DNA from: Pseudeuparius sepicola
Lineage: Eukaryota; Arthropoda; Insecta; Coleoptera; Anthribidae
DNA length: 64,000 bases
Direction of reading: 5' to 3'
Assembly (NCBI GenBank): GCA_963920635.1
Contig: OY987307.1
Span: 310,001-374,000, forward strand
Shown: positions 10,368 to 22,450 of the stretch, one piece after another
Layout: each line of letters opens with the position of its first letter
Position numbering within the stretch: position 1 is the first letter of the stretch
Notes under the pieces: model-generated
Databases searched by the model: none
The model's input: the letters and a program-made list of their open reading frames with translations, nothing else
What the model was told of the DNA's origin: nothing
Made by a program: the position numbers and the translations under genes

Positions 10368-10962
10368 TACGATCGTTGATATAACAAAAGATGGTTGCTT
10401 TATTGGTATCCTGAAATATTAGGAACTTTTTGTTATTTTACTGTAGTAACAATAATATTCATTGGCATTAAACATTTTTTTAATAGAGAGTTTCTAATTA
10501 TTTTTAGTGATGTAAACTTCCTTGAACAGTGCGTGAAAAATTATTGTGCAAATATTTTGTAAGTATATTGTTAAGATTTCAAAGAAAATCATTAACGCTT
10601 TGTTTATATATCTATCAAATTCTCAAAAATGCAAATATGGGACATTACAAGTGGCCCATACTAAATTATTAATTTCTTCTTTGTACAACCAGTTTAAATA
10701 ATATTTCTCTCGATGGAATAACCACTTTCTCATTGAGGGTATCTAAACAAATGAACTCTCTGCATATCTTTCAATTTCTTAAGGTCGGTTCTTTGGAAAC
10801 AACGATATGTTATATATTGTGACATGTTTTTCTATTTTGAAAAAAAAAGTAATAGCGTATTTTAGCGTTTTAATTTTGTACTTATGTATAAAAATAGTTG
10901 TTTATGTACCAAGGCACTGAACTTCAGTGCCGAGATAATATTACATATTTTTTTGAAATCGG

Positions 10963-11442
10963 AAATATTCCTGGACTATCAGATAAGCTAAAACCGTTGA
11001 ATGAGGAATAAAACGCTAAAACGCATAGGCAATCGTTTTAATGTCAGAACAGTATTTAAAGCCAAAAATACATTAAGATCGATGCTAGTTAAAACGAAAC
11101 CATTTAATAAGGCACAAACTCCAAAAAATTGCATTTATAAAATTCCTTGCGAATGTGGAGACTTGTAGGCCATTTAACGTTCGTTTAAAAGAACATAAAA
11201 ATTATAACAGGCAAAATCAAATTTCGAAGTCGAAAATATGTGAACACTCTTTTAATAACAATCATAGGATTTTGTGGGATAGGTCCAAACCAATTCTCAA
11301 AGAGGAAGTAGGAAATATACGAAAAATTAAAGAATCATCATTTATTCTAGGAAATACAGACAACTGTGTTGCTGAATGTTCAGTGGAATTCAGTAAAATA
11401 TTATTGCCAATTATTCAAAGAGAAGTTAGTATAAATAATTAG
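10963..11442 (+). pseudogene. Penelope-like retroelement, 3' fragment with broken GIY-YIG domain
   Basis: Translation gives RIGNRFNVRTVFKAKNTLRS and TPKNCIYKIPCECGDL in one frame, then RPFNVRLKEHK, KSKICEHSFNNNHRILWD and the C terminus in the next. This is the linker and GIY-YIG endonuclease end of a Penelope-like reverse transcriptase. At 11155-11175 the reading passes from CECG to ETCRPF with a frame change, so the tyrosine-containing part of the GIY-YIG core between them (normally like YVGE) is deleted. The reverse transcriptase part is missing upstream; the fragment starts near 10963, after an unrelated repeat. It is a dead 5'-truncated copy. Confidence 0.82.
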
Positions 11443-12079
11443 ATAGAACACAGGGTACAATATCAGACAGGTTGCTAGGCTATTAATTGTTTCTGTTGTC
11501 ATGACATTTTAGCCTGAAATTTATTAATCTGTCATTTCACTTTGACTTGACATGATCTTTGAGAAAGAAGGAAGATTTATTCTCCGAAAGGTCAGAAAAC
11601 AAATTAGTTGAAGATATTTTTTGAGTTACAAGTTCAAAGTTTAGTTCATTTAAGAATTTATTAATTTTCCAGGCAACTTGAAAAAGTTGTCTTTTAACCA
11701 GTTTGGTGGCGAAAAACCCAATTAAAATTCACTGGATTAGCTTAGATTAGACATCTAAAAACATTTTTTTATAATGTGTAATTAGACCGTAATTTGCAAT
11801 GTCCTGTATGTTATTTATTAACCATTTTTTAACCTACGTTCGTACGAATTCTTCTGCTTAAAATGGGATTCCCTACCATCATTTTCATTTTAATTAAACG
11901 GAATCCTCTCCTTAAGCCAGTCTTGCCCAGCATGGCTGCCTGCGATTGCAGAAAAATAAAACGGCCAGGTCGCAGCTGGCCATGAGTGACCAGTTGACAG
12001 TCGACATCGACAGTCGTCTCAGCCTACTGCGCTTTCAGATTAGTTTTTAGCGCGGATCTATCAAAATTTCACCAACAAA
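11443..12079. other. Upstream region of the secreted-protein gene
   Basis: No coding sequence seen in 11443-12000. The last 120 bases before the ATG at 12080 are GC-richer than their surroundings and probably contain the promoter and 5' untranslated region. I cannot place a TATA box. Confidence 0.35.
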
Positions 12080-15000
12080 ATGAAGAGCCTTCTGGTTGTC
12101 ATGTTTGTACTCATTTTCTCCGTGATTTCTTCCATGGGAAAACCAGTGGAAAACACTAGTTTAACCGCTTCAGAATCGAAATGTGAGTATACAATATAAT
12201 CTAATGCATCTTTAAAATATTGTAATGTATGGTAACTATATGTAGTATCAATAGTAGGTGCTTAGTCAACATGTTTTGTGTTCCAAAAGTGAAAGTAGTC
12301 TGTTGCATACGAATTAAAAGATTTGCATAATATAGATTGCTTTATAATGGTACTACAGATTTTTTTTACAAAATCAGTAAGATTATAACAAAATTAAGGA
12401 TCTAAAATTCATAAGTATGCTATTCTGTAATTTGAAAAAATGTTCCTTTAGTTTAAAACATAATATATTGTGGTTTTATTGTTAAAAACGCCTCTGACGT
12501 CACCGATTTTGTCCATTTGACAACATTGTCAATACGAATTTTATGTACCAACCCTTTCCAGCTCAAAAATTTTGGACAAAGGTGATGATTTCAGTGACTA
12601 TTTCCCTCGTCTTAATTTCCACCAATCACAAACGCGCAATTTTGAATTACAAATGGTTTCTAGGAAAACTGTATGACAGCACCTGTCAGCAGTTTTTTCG
12701 AGTTTACCCGCGGAAAAATTTGACAGCTGTTGTATAATAGGTAGTATGTTTTGTAAGCTATGTGTATGCAGAATAATCTGTTACTCATGAAATAGTCTTG
12801 TCAAATACCATTCGGGCATCTAATTATTCCTGTGAAAAAAAGAAAAAGAAAAAGAAAATGCTAAGTAATATTTTTTTTAACAAAATGCATTCATGCAGGT
12901 GCAAAAATCCTCGTCTTCGACTCGGATTTTTGTTGCTACCAACACTCGTGCTTACTTAGCAACGTGTTTTTTTCGATTTTTTTCGGAAAAATTAGATGCC
13001 CTTATGATATTACTTACGATAATAGGAACACCACTTGTTATGCTCGTATTACCCCTGATAATCCTTCAGTGATGACAGGTTTGTAACAACTTGTATTTAC
13101 AGTAGTCGGTGACGTCAGAGAAAAAAAAAACAATTATATAAATAACAATTTCTTATGCAATAAACTTATTATAAAATGTCTACAATTTTTTTGTTGTTGT
13201 ACCTAGCCGCTTTTGGTCCAGCCTTCGATGAAATAATTGTAGAGTCCACCTTAAATGTCAGAAGAAAAGGCGACAATAGGCAATCAAGGACTCAAAGTGC
13301 CACACCGGAAAAGAAAACCAAACGAGAAGCGTAAGTAAATGAAATAACCACCATATTGGAAAATATAGGTAGATACAAGGTTATTCACATAACATTCTAC
13401 CCCCCTTAACATTTTGTTTTTAATTTTTTTTAAATTGTATAAAAGTTTCTTGAGATTTCAGTTGTGTAGTCAGAAAAACAATTGAATGTCACATTTCGGA
13501 GATATAGACCATTCATTAAACACTCCTTATATCAATTTTCTAATCTACGAATTTTTCTGGTTTCAACGATATACAATATGTCCCGGATAAGAATGAACAG
13601 CATTGGGATCTTGCAAACGGTGAGAGATAGAACACAGGTTAAATGGGCAAAAAGTTGCGCAATTTTAAGTTCAATAAAATGGTACAAACAGATTTTTAAT
13701 ATCTTTTTTTGTTTTTGAGTTATTTTGAAAAAAGTAAAATTTTGCGTTTTCGATTTTATTTTTTTCTGAAGTTGTTATCACAGATAGAAAAAAAAACTTT
13801 CTTATAGCACTTTTTAACGGGCTTTAAGATGGCGTTTTTAGATTTATTCTACAACATTTCGTTTTTTTATTAAGTATAATTGTCTCAAAACATTTTAAAA
13901 ATATTGCATGTCATACATCATGGTATTTGAAATGAAAAGGGCTTTCACAAAAAATCCAGGTTCGTATTTAAAATAATAAAGTTATAGAAGGTTTCTCAAA
14001 AACAAAATGTTGTAGAACAAATATAAAAAAGCCATCTTAAAGCCCGTTAAAAAGTGCCATAAGAAAGTGTATTTCTTTTTTTCTATCTGTGATAACATCT
14101 TCAGAAAAAAATAAAATCGAAAACGCAAAATTTTACTTTTTTTCAAAATAACTCAAAAACGAAAAAGATATTAGAAATCTGTTTGTACTATTTCATTGAC
14201 CTTAAAATTGCCCAACTTTTTCCCCATTTAACCTTTGTTCTATCTCTCTCCGTTTGCAAGATCCCCATACTGTTCATTCTTATGTGTCCATTGAATTATC
14301 GAATCTCGGACAAAATCAAAAGAAGACTAAAAAAACCGAATAACACAAGAATGCCGCCATATTACTTGAGAAATATTGTTAAAGGTTAGTTAAGAATTCG
14401 AATTTCGGCATTATTATTGCTTAGCCAATGACGGCGGTCATTTTGCACATTTGATAAATTAAAGACCTCAATAATTCAATGACTATTATTTATTTAAATA
14501 GCTACTGACTTGGACCATCCATCAAAACTAGGTTTTTGCTTATGACTTTTGTAAATTTTAACCGATCGTACAAGACGAGTGATTACTGAATTCGCAAAAA
14601 AAAAACTTTCAAATTATGTATCAGAAGTTGGTTGAAATTTTAAAGTTGGAGTTGGTAGCCCACAGAGCGGTGGCTTTAGCAAATCGACAGGTCACGGCGA
14701 TTTTTTTACTTTTTTGTATTTTGTGAGATATTGGGGGTGCGAAGTTTTCAAATGAACACACTGTATATCTCCAAAACGCGACATTCAATTGAGGCGTTTA
14801 TTTGAAAAACAACACATGTCCATTTTAACCGAAAATCGACCTTATGCAGATTTATATAGTAAAATACCATATACACACGTTCCAAATATCAAATAGTGTA
14901 AAAACCTCAGTTGTCCGGGTTAGAATTAATGCCCAAATTCTGCTTGTTTTGGAAAAAAAGCAGATGTCCCCGCGCATTGTTGTAAAAACGACAGTTGTCC

Positions 15001-18000
15001 ACATATTCCACGTGTTCACTTCAATGGCGGTCCAGTCTGACAGCTTGCCTAATAGTGGCAAAAGCTTTTTACGATATAAAACGGAAGGTTAAAGCTAAAT
15101 GCCAAAGTTCTCCTAAAGTAACAGCCATTGCGTTCGATTTCATGCAAAATCTTTCTTTACCTAATTTAACAACCAACAAAGTGTTTCACAGTAGATATCT
15201 TTGGCATTATGTGTTTGGAATACACACGAGATCGGAATAAATGATGTCAATATGTATACATATAATGAGGGAATGGCCAAACGTGCTCAAAATGAAGTCA
15301 CTTCCATGATATTTCATTATCTTAAAGAACATTTACCAAGCCAAACTGATGAAATCTGGTTCTTTTCTGATGGCTGCCCAGGCCAAAACAAGAACTATGT
15401 GTTTATTCGCATTTCATATATCCTTGTGCATGTACTAAAGTTGGCAGCTAAAGTGACACACGTCTATCCTAGTCGGGGACATTCATACTTAGCCTGTGAT
15501 AGTGACTTTAGTCTAATTTCGACTGCAAAAAAAAGTAGTTCTGGACGTTCTAAAAGAATGGAATGAACTAATTCGGCAGGAAAAGTCCAAACCATCTCCT
15601 TTTAATGCAGTAAATGCTGGAATAGACTCCGAATGACTTCTAATGGATGAAAGTTTTAAAGATTTATTTTTTAAAAATCCCAAGCCAAAAATTTCGCTAA
15701 AGTTGACATTGGGACAAGTGTTACTTTTCCAATATATTTTTTTTTTTTAATATTTTTTGGTTTTGTGTACAAAATAAACAAAAATTAAAGTCAAAAGTTG
15801 TTTCTCTATTTCACATTTAATTATAAAAACACCTTAATAAAATCAAAATCCTTAGCAGTATAAACACAAGCAGTTTTTCTTGATTTTCCGAAAATTCATT
15901 TTTTTGACATGTGTTGTTTTTCAAATAAACGCCTCAATTGTTTTACTGAATTCGCAACTAAAATCGCAAGACAATTTTATACAATTATCATATTTACGAT
16001 TTTTTAAATATTAGAAACAAAAAAGATGTTTTATGAATAACCCTGTACAGTGTCCTTCAAAAATGATTAGATCTTGCTTTGACCTGGACCAATACTATAT
16101 TAAAGACCTGTGCATAGCGCTGTTTCAAGCGATCGCCACTGGCGCCACACGACGAAACAAATGTACATACACGGTGGTTTAATGTTAAAATACTATCGTT
16201 GCAGAATCTTTTATAAAATAAAAACATGCAAATGTGTCTGTTACAACGAATTTAATATCTAATATAAAATAAAATATTTGTTTGTTATGTCCCTCTAATT
16301 TGACAAGTTCACATGGCATATTTCCATACATTTTCTTAAGAAAAGCGAGTCTAAAAAGCAAGCAAGAGTATTTGGTGCCTTTTGGTTTGAAATGAAGTCC
16401 ATGGCTAGTTGTAGTGTAAGTAAGCACAAAACGCATTACATTTTTCAGTTTCTTCTTTATATGGAGGACTATTGGTTCGCTTTCGAGCTATAAACAAAAT
16501 GTTCTATTTTCATTCTTGCATACGTTACAAAATACTCTTCCAAAATAATATCTAGAATTTTAGCTTCTTCAGCTGGTCGATCAGATCATTCCATAATTCC
16601 AAAATAGTGTTTGTTCTTCTGCAATTCATCTAACGGTCTGTGCAGTGTGCATACATACCATTTTCTTCATGTGCATGGAAATTTCATGTTATCACAAACA
16701 AATCTACCTATAAAAGCTGTGTTAATAGGATAAAACTGCTAAATACTGTACACAAAGACAATTCGTTACGTAAAAAGAAGACAAATCGTAATAAAGCTGA
16801 ATATTTAAAATTTGGGACATTTTAAACGTCAGTAACTGTCACACAAATAACCACAGAATACCCACCTATAACCTATAATAAGTCGCCATTTTTTTCGTCG
16901 AGTGGCGCCACCCCAGTCCGTAAACAACAATGAAATATGACGAGATGCTCGACATATTTTACGAACTTTCTAAAGGACACTGTATTAGAAATAGTAATAG
17001 CACGGAATTCTCTAAACAAACTTCAAGGGCACGCAGGATGTTTCAGTCAACATTTCCAACGCCACCCGCCTTTCCAGCGTTCCCATTTGGCAGTTCATCG
17101 TTTGCAAATGCGCAGGCGCAGTCTCACGATGCCAAAGGAGCGTTTGGAAAAAGTTTTGGAGCATCTGGTAACATACAGATTTCCATCATTATCATTTCTA
17201 TTACAACTTCTGTCTTCAAGCTTGATTCTTGGTCTGTCTTCAATATATTTCTTAGTTTCTGCTTCGATTTACAGTCAAGTATTCTTCTTTCTCTTGTACC
17301 TCATCATTGTTTGCTCTCCAACATTGCATGGCATGAGAGACATCACCTGGTTATTTTTCATCGAGACTATAGTTGAGGTTATTTCAGCTAGCGGTTCCCA
17401 GTCCCAGTCCTTAGGTTTTGGCCCAAGCGGTGCTTTTTCTGCAAACCAGGAGTACAGGTTGCCCAATGGACAAGTAGTGGACATTTCAGTTGGAGATGCT
17501 TTTGGAAGTTTTGGTAGGTAGCAAGTCTGCTTCTCTGTAAAAGTCCACAAAAATCAAATAATATTCATCACATTTTGTTACAATGTATGTACAGAGTTAT
17601 TGTTTGAAATTTAATTTTTATTAAAAACGACAATAACATTTAGAAAAAGGATATACGTATTACAAAATGCTCAACATGGCCTCCATCTTGCTCAATGCAT
17701 TTATGCTACTAACTTTCTGTTTATTGAGTCAACGATAAAGATAAAATTGCTGTGTTCAGTATTTAATATGTGGATTTCTTCCCGAATTCTATCTTTCAGT
17801 GTTTCTACATTTCCTGGTCTGTCAAAATAAATTTTGTTTTTTAAATAACCCCACAAAAAAATATAAATATAATATATCCTTTTTCTAAATGTCATTGTAG
17901 TCTATATACAGTGTCCTCCAAAAAGTTGGCACCATAGGGGGGAAATTTTTAATTAACGTTTTATTTTGAAATTTAATTTCGAGGTTACCTTTTGCTTTAA

Positions 18001-18262
18001 AAAAGATGAAAAATGACCCACTCAAACGTGGTCATGTGACTTTCGTTATCTGTCAAAAATATATCGCCAAAAATGGGTTTAGTTGTTAAAATATCAAAAG
18101 GCAAACTGTGAAGAACAATTTTTTATTTTAGGCAAAATTTATCTTATTTTTTTATACATAAATTTTGATCTTGTTGCAGGTAAGTCAAATAATGCAAGAG
18201 CAAATGGGGCAGTTGTAAACATAACTGGAAAAAGTGGACGAGTAAGGCCTTTTGGTAGATGA
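12080..18262 (+). CDS. Secreted protein of unknown function, five exons, 188 residues
   Basis: Exons proposed from splice signals and phase: 12080-12182, 13207-13330, 17037-17167, 17388-17513 and 18180-18262. The donors are GTGAGT, GTAAGT, GTAACA, GTAGGT. All junction phases agree and give one 188-residue frame ending TGA at 18260-18262. Residues 1-20 (MKSLLVVMFVLIFSVISSMG) are a signal peptide. Residues 70-74 (KKTKR) look like a furin-type cleavage site, so a propeptide and a mature chain of about 114 residues are likely. The mature part is rich in Phe, Gly, Ser, Ala and Pro (TPPAFPAFPFGSSSF) and contains NQEYRLPNGQVVDISVG. There are no cysteines and no domain I recognise. The exon 3 acceptor (CAG before 17037) has a poor pyrimidine tract and is the weakest boundary. 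Introns 2 and 4 contain mobile elements. Confidence 0.72.
13571..14293. mobile_element. Palindromic element family B, copy 1 (short form)
   Basis: An inverted repeat of about 280-300 bp per arm. The outer end 'gtcccggataagaatgaac' (about 13579) returns as 'gttcattcttatgtgtcc' (about 14272). 'atagcactttttaacgggc' (13806) returns as 'gcccgttaaaaagtgcca' (14042). There is no coding sequence. It lies in intron 2 of the secreted-protein gene. Longer copies at 30840-32670 and 54668-56816 have extra sequence in the middle. Confidence 0.75.
14787..15939 (+). mobile_element. DNA transposon relic with 32-bp perfect inverted repeats
   Basis: TTGAGGCGTTTATTTG and the following bases (14789-14820) return exactly inverted at 15906-15937. 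The match extends into the palindrome CAATTG on each side, so the target duplication (CAATTG, or AATT) cannot be separated from the repeat. Inside is a decayed gene (15083-15750). It lies in intron 2 of the secreted-protein gene. Confidence 0.75.
15083..15750 (+). pseudogene. Decayed transposon-encoded gene with SDGCPGQNKN motif
   Basis: Three successive frames read as one protein: VTAIAFDFMQNLSLPNL and KVFHSRYLWHYVFGIH; then YNEGMAKRAQNEVTSMIFHY, EIWFFSDGCPGQNKN, THVYPSRGHSYLACDSDF; then VVLDVLKEWNELIRQEK and KPKISLKLTLGQVLLFQ. Two frameshifts (near 15235 and 15525) and an internal stop near 15632 disable it. The acidic SDGCPGQNKN and the RGHSYLACDSDF segments suggest a nuclease-like catalytic core, and it lies inside perfect inverted repeats. 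I take it to be a transposase relic, but I cannot name the superfamily. Confidence 0.6.
15940..17036. other. Rest of intron 2, no gene supported
   Basis: AT-rich sequence. 'ggcgccac' occurs at about 16143 and again at about 16905, and the intervening part may be another inserted element, but I could not define its ends. The minus-strand open frame at 16185-16436 has no recognisable domain. Confidence 0.35.
17650..17895 (-). pseudogene. Mariner transposase C-terminal fragment
   Basis: The minus-strand frame reads FLWGYLKNKIYFDRPGNVE and then LKDRIREEIHIL, the segment that follows the third catalytic aspartate in mariner transposases. The catalytic residues are absent. It lies in intron 4 of the secreted-protein gene, next to a MITE beginning at 17909. 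Confidence 0.7.
17909..18130. repeat. Mariner-type MITE family E, half copy
   Basis: Begins 'tacagtgtcctccaaaaag'. The same sequence occurs inverted at about 44130-44352, sharing 'aaatgacccactcaaacg' and 'aaaaatgggtttagttgt'. No coding sequence. Confidence 0.6.
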
Positions 18263-18267
18263 ATAAA
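18262..18267 (+). promoter_or_regulatory. Polyadenylation signal of the secreted-protein gene
   Basis: AATAAA overlaps the last base of the TGA stop codon. Another AATAAA-like run follows at about 18281. The first implies a very short 3' untranslated region. Confidence 0.5.
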
Positions 18268-18938
18268 ATTATAACTTCAAATAAAAATATATAGTGACTG
18301 AATAATATTATGTTCTGTATTTATATTTTCACTTTTCCAACAAAATTGCTCCCGTATCCTTTCCTTACATTCTTATCTATCTAACCGATTTTACCACATC
18401 TTGATCTGAAATTAATTTGCTTTAATATTGAAATAAAAATTTTATGGAAAAAATATTTTATACTTTTTGGTCTGTTTTTTCTCACCCTATATATTTACCG
18501 TGCATCTAGCTGATATTTATTTCTATTACGAAAACCCACAAGTGCCGCAATACAACTTTTTCCTACAGGTATTTGCACCCCTTAAATCATAGGGCTTCGC
18601 CTAGTTCTATCTCTCATTTCAACCAAACGGCCAAAAATGCATTTTTCCATTATATTCTCTACAATATATTTGCCGCATTTCCATTTACTAAAAATTGTGA
18701 ATCAGGCTTTTCATAAGTACCTGTGCTTGGTCTAGGATTGGAACATATAGTTATGATCTAGAAGTCTTTAGTTAAAAGTGGTATTATTGTTGGAGAAAAG
18801 TAAAAACAATATTGCTAAGGTAAGCATATAATATTTTATTATTTCGTATTTTTTTCTCACGTAGTATGTAGTGTGATTTTGTGAGAAATGATCCTATAAA
18901 CATTGTTTATTATAGTTGTAGTTTCTAGAAAACTAATA
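18268..18938. other. Intergenic region and homeobox leader
   Basis: No coding sequence seen. Acceptor-like TTATTATAG (ending about 18915) and TTTCTAG (ending about 18928) precede the proposed homeobox start, so an upstream non-coding exon may end here. Confidence 0.35.
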
Positions 18939-20719
18939 ATGGATTTGAACCTTGCTAAGCAAGATGCAATAGATGATATGTCTATGGATGTTATGACTGC
19001 TACCAATACAACATACTCCATCAATAATGGATTACTGTTGAATAATGTTGATCCCACCAATGAGACAGAGTGTGAACAAGAGGAAAAATATGGTAATTTA
19101 TAAACATAATGTGTGTTCTTCTTCTTCACAAGCTCTCAAGATCAATCTCTCAATGTTTTCTTCGATGTTTAATGTTGCACGTGTCACATTTCCACCATCA
19201 GAAATCCAAATATTTGAAGGCATTTAATAAAACTTGGCCTGAAATACTTATCTTAATATTTCACTCAACGATTTAAGTTTTTGAAGCCTTTTTGTTGCTT
19301 GCTATAACAGCTTATTGTAAGCTGTTAACAATGTCCACATTTGGTACTGGAGGAAAATTTGCAGCATTTAACTGAATATTGAATCTATTTTTAAAACATT
19401 TAGTTTTTATTTATACCTGGTCACAAACATGTGCTGTGAAACAACACTCTGTATTATAGTTTCGGTCACTTTTGCCCAATTGACAAATTATGAAAATCAC
19501 CAGTTTACTCACCAACATAAATTATTAAAAAAAGAATAGTCCCCGTCATTTATCCACTGCAATCATTGTCACCAGTCAAGCGCGTAGCTTGATCACTTTT
19601 GTTTTGAGGATACAAAACAGAACAACTAGTCTGAACACACACTAAAATTAAATTACCTTCAAATTCAATTATAACCCAAGGGTTTATTCATCTATTAAAT
19701 TAAGCGTGTAATTCAATTTTGAAAATAGACAAGCTTTTGTTAATTAGATTTGCTTATAGAAATTTGTAACGCAACTTTTAAAATCATTTGGTTTGCTTCT
19801 ACCTTTTCTAGATTACGCAGATTCTTTGCAAAACTTTTCAAATGACGACGAACCAACTTCTCATACTTCAACAACAACCAAAAGGAAGCAAAGAAGATAC
19901 AGGTATGCACCTTCAATCATAAAGTTGATCTAAAAATCTTGTAACGACCATATTTCTAGGACGACATTCTCAAACTATCAGTTGGAAGAATTGGAGCGAG
20001 CTTTCCACAAGACCCACTATCCAGACGTGTTCTTCAGAGAGGAACTTGCTCTTAGGATAGACCTGACGGAAGCAAGAGTCCAAGTTTGGTTCCAAAATAG
20101 AAGAGCCAAATGGAGGAAGCAAGAAAAGTCCTTGAATAAGGGCTTTGTAAACCAGCCAGGATCTGTCATCAACATACCTGGTATAGAAACAAATTAAAGC
20201 AGTCGAAGACGATTAATTTTGTAATACTTTTTGCAGGATGTTCAACGCCTTTGGAAAGTCCAATATTGAATTTCCAACAAACAGACCAGTCTAACTCCAA
20301 CCTATTTCTTGGTTTAGAATGGTCGAATATCATGCCACAAATAAATTACCCAAACCCTGGAACCATGCTTGAGAATAATGCAATGGACAACCAACATATT
20401 TCTGATGTTTCTCAGGTTAGTATAAAACACCATGGATTTTTAACAAAGAAAACAAATGGTCGATATTCTCTACCTTGGTCCACAGGTTGATGTAGCATTG
20501 AACGACAGAATAAACGATACCATCCTTATAGCAGACAGAATAACTAATTTCATGCAGAATGGTTTGATGGAAGACAGTATCCTGTTAGGTGATGATCTTG
20601 GAGAAAGAATGGAAGGGAATTTATCCATGATTTCACCATCAGAGCATGATGACATCTCAATAGACTCCGATTTGCTCACTCTGAGACCAAGAGGAGCTAT
20701 GGATAATGATGAACATTGA
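18939..20719 (+). CDS. Paired-type (Q50) homeobox transcription factor, aristaless/Arx-like
   Basis: A sequence-specific nuclear transcription factor. Proposed exons: 18939-19092, 19812-19902, 19960-20180, 20237-20415, 20486-20719. All phases agree and give 292 residues. The homeodomain occupies residues 78-137: [20 protein letters not shown] opens it and [16 protein letters not shown] closes it. Position 50 is Gln (residue 127) and there is no paired domain upstream. The first helix and turn ([22 protein letters not shown]) resemble aristaless/Arx/Alx. The N-terminal 77 residues are acidic and Asn-rich, then basic (TKRKQRR). The C terminus is acidic ([13 protein letters not shown]) and I see no OAR motif. 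Introns 2, 3 and 4 are only 56-70 bp and intron 1 is 719 bp. The exon 3 donor CCTG|GTATAG is the least canonical. The exact orthologue is uncertain, so no symbol is given. Confidence 0.88.
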
Positions 20720-21042
20720 ATACATATAAATAATAATGAAGTTGTTAATAACTTTTTACTATCTAGATCTAGAGACCCTAGTCTAGTATCTTTAACCTCA
20801 AAATTTATTGTGAAACGATAATAAGCTGTCGATTATTTTCGTCACATTTAAGGTCTCTATATTTTAGCTATATGCCTTCCCTCTATAGACTGTGAACAAA
20901 CTATTATGCCTTATTGTCAGTTGTAATAATTACTTAGGTGAATTATAATATCGAACATATATTTGTTGTGTTCATTTTTTTCAATGACCGATTATGTAAG
21001 AAAAATATGAGAAAGTTTGACACTGCAAAGTGTGATTCTTTC

Positions 21043-21048
21043 AATAAA
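21043..21048 (+). promoter_or_regulatory. Polyadenylation signal of the homeobox gene
   Basis: AATAAA lies 324 bases after the stop codon, in AT-rich 3' untranslated sequence. No earlier clear AATAAA follows the stop. Confidence 0.5.
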
Positions 21049-21574
21049 AATTGATTTTTTAATAATATACAAAAAATACAAGGTGGTGTTGTAGAAGTAA
21101 ATATAATTTATTTAAAATATGGTGAAAGCTGCGGGATAGCCACATATAAAACCGTAATTATTATTTTTATGTATTTTGATTTCGCAGAAAATATGGTGTT
21201 TGATTTATTAGCATCATCTAGTATAATCATTAAAATAACATAAATTTTTGGACATGTTCAGTGAAAAAATTAAAATTTCAGATCTCAAACACGAGAAAAA
21301 AATCTTTCTTTTTGAAAGACTAATTTACTTATGTTTAATCTGCCACATATTGTGGTGTTTGCAAACCTGTGCCGTCAGAGTTGTTTCTAAATAGCTGGTT
21401 AGGTTAGGTGCTTTTGAAAACATCTAGGCAACTTTGTTCACGTCTTTAATCATTTATGACATTATTTGTTTTTGAATCTATGGTCTATATTTTTGTGACA
21501 TTTTTGCACCTAGGTACGTTAATTATTGGAAGTAATAATAAAAAAACAAGCTTGGGCGGCGTTTTCTTTGTAAA
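21049..21574. other. Downstream of the homeobox gene, nothing identified
   Basis: AT-rich; no coding sequence or clear repeat end. Confidence 0.3.
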
Positions 21575-22450
21575 AAATTGAAAATAAAAAAACCTTCTTT
21601 AAAAACACGCTTTTATTTAAGCCGTATACTAAAACGAATAAAATAAGTTTAGATTTTCGTTTAGATAATTCAATTCCAAATTGCGACAAGTTTTTGCAAA
21701 TTGAAAAGCTTGTCGCGCGAAATATTGATGAAAGTAGGTATCGAATTTTATTTTACAGTGATTGGTTGATAAGCAAGTACCTATTTGCCAAAGTATGCAT
21801 TTTTTTCTTTACAATTCGCGCGACAGTTTTTTGAATTTGCAAAAACTTGTCGCAATTTGGAATTGAATTATCTTCACGAAAACATAAACTTAATTTATTC
21901 GTTTTAGTACATGGCTTAAATAAAAGCTTGTTTTTAAAAAGTTTTTTATTTTCAATTTTATTTTGTGCTTTTTAGTACCACCTATTTGATTCCCATGTCA
22001 GGAGGGTGGTAAAAAAATTTAGTCCGCCATCTTGGGGCGGCCGCCATATTGGATTTCGTATGAAGTCATCCACCTTATTGTTTTCTATCCGTCGAGCCCT
22101 TTCATTTGATACCCATGTTGGGTATCAAATAGGTAATCCGCCATCTTGGAGCGGCGGCCATATTGAATTTAGTGTGATGTGATGTCACTAACTTTTTCGT
22201 TTTCTACTCTTCAAGACCTTTCATTTGATACCCATATTAACGTGGTTGACAAAAAATACATCATCCGCCATCTTGGAGCGGCGGCCATTTTGAATGTATT
22301 ACAATATTGAGTATTGCGTATTGTATTGTCACCGGAACTAAAGGTGTATGCAAAATTTCAGCTCAATCGGATGTCAGGAAGTGGTTCTAAATTCGACCCA
22401 CACATACTATACTAACAGGTAACAGGGCAAGTTAAATAAAAGCTTGTACA
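21575..22450 (+). mobile_element. Foldback element with GGCGGCC arms, copy 2 (left arm missing)
   Basis: Same layout as copy 1: a palindromic core (about 21590-21960), then the right arm with three 'ccgccatcttgg' modules (about 22023, 22138 and 22265), ending 'gggcaagttaaataaaagcttgt'. No coding sequence. Confidence 0.75.

Noticed and set aside
14844..15092. Open frame of 82 codons before the SDGCPGQNKN relic
   Set aside because: Composition is AT-driven, the opposite strand is equally open, and it does not join in phase with the relic.
16930..17036. Coding start at 16930 for the third exon of the secreted protein
   Set aside because: Upstream residues do not fit the secreted protein. A CAG acceptor before 17037 gives the phase required by the preceding exon.
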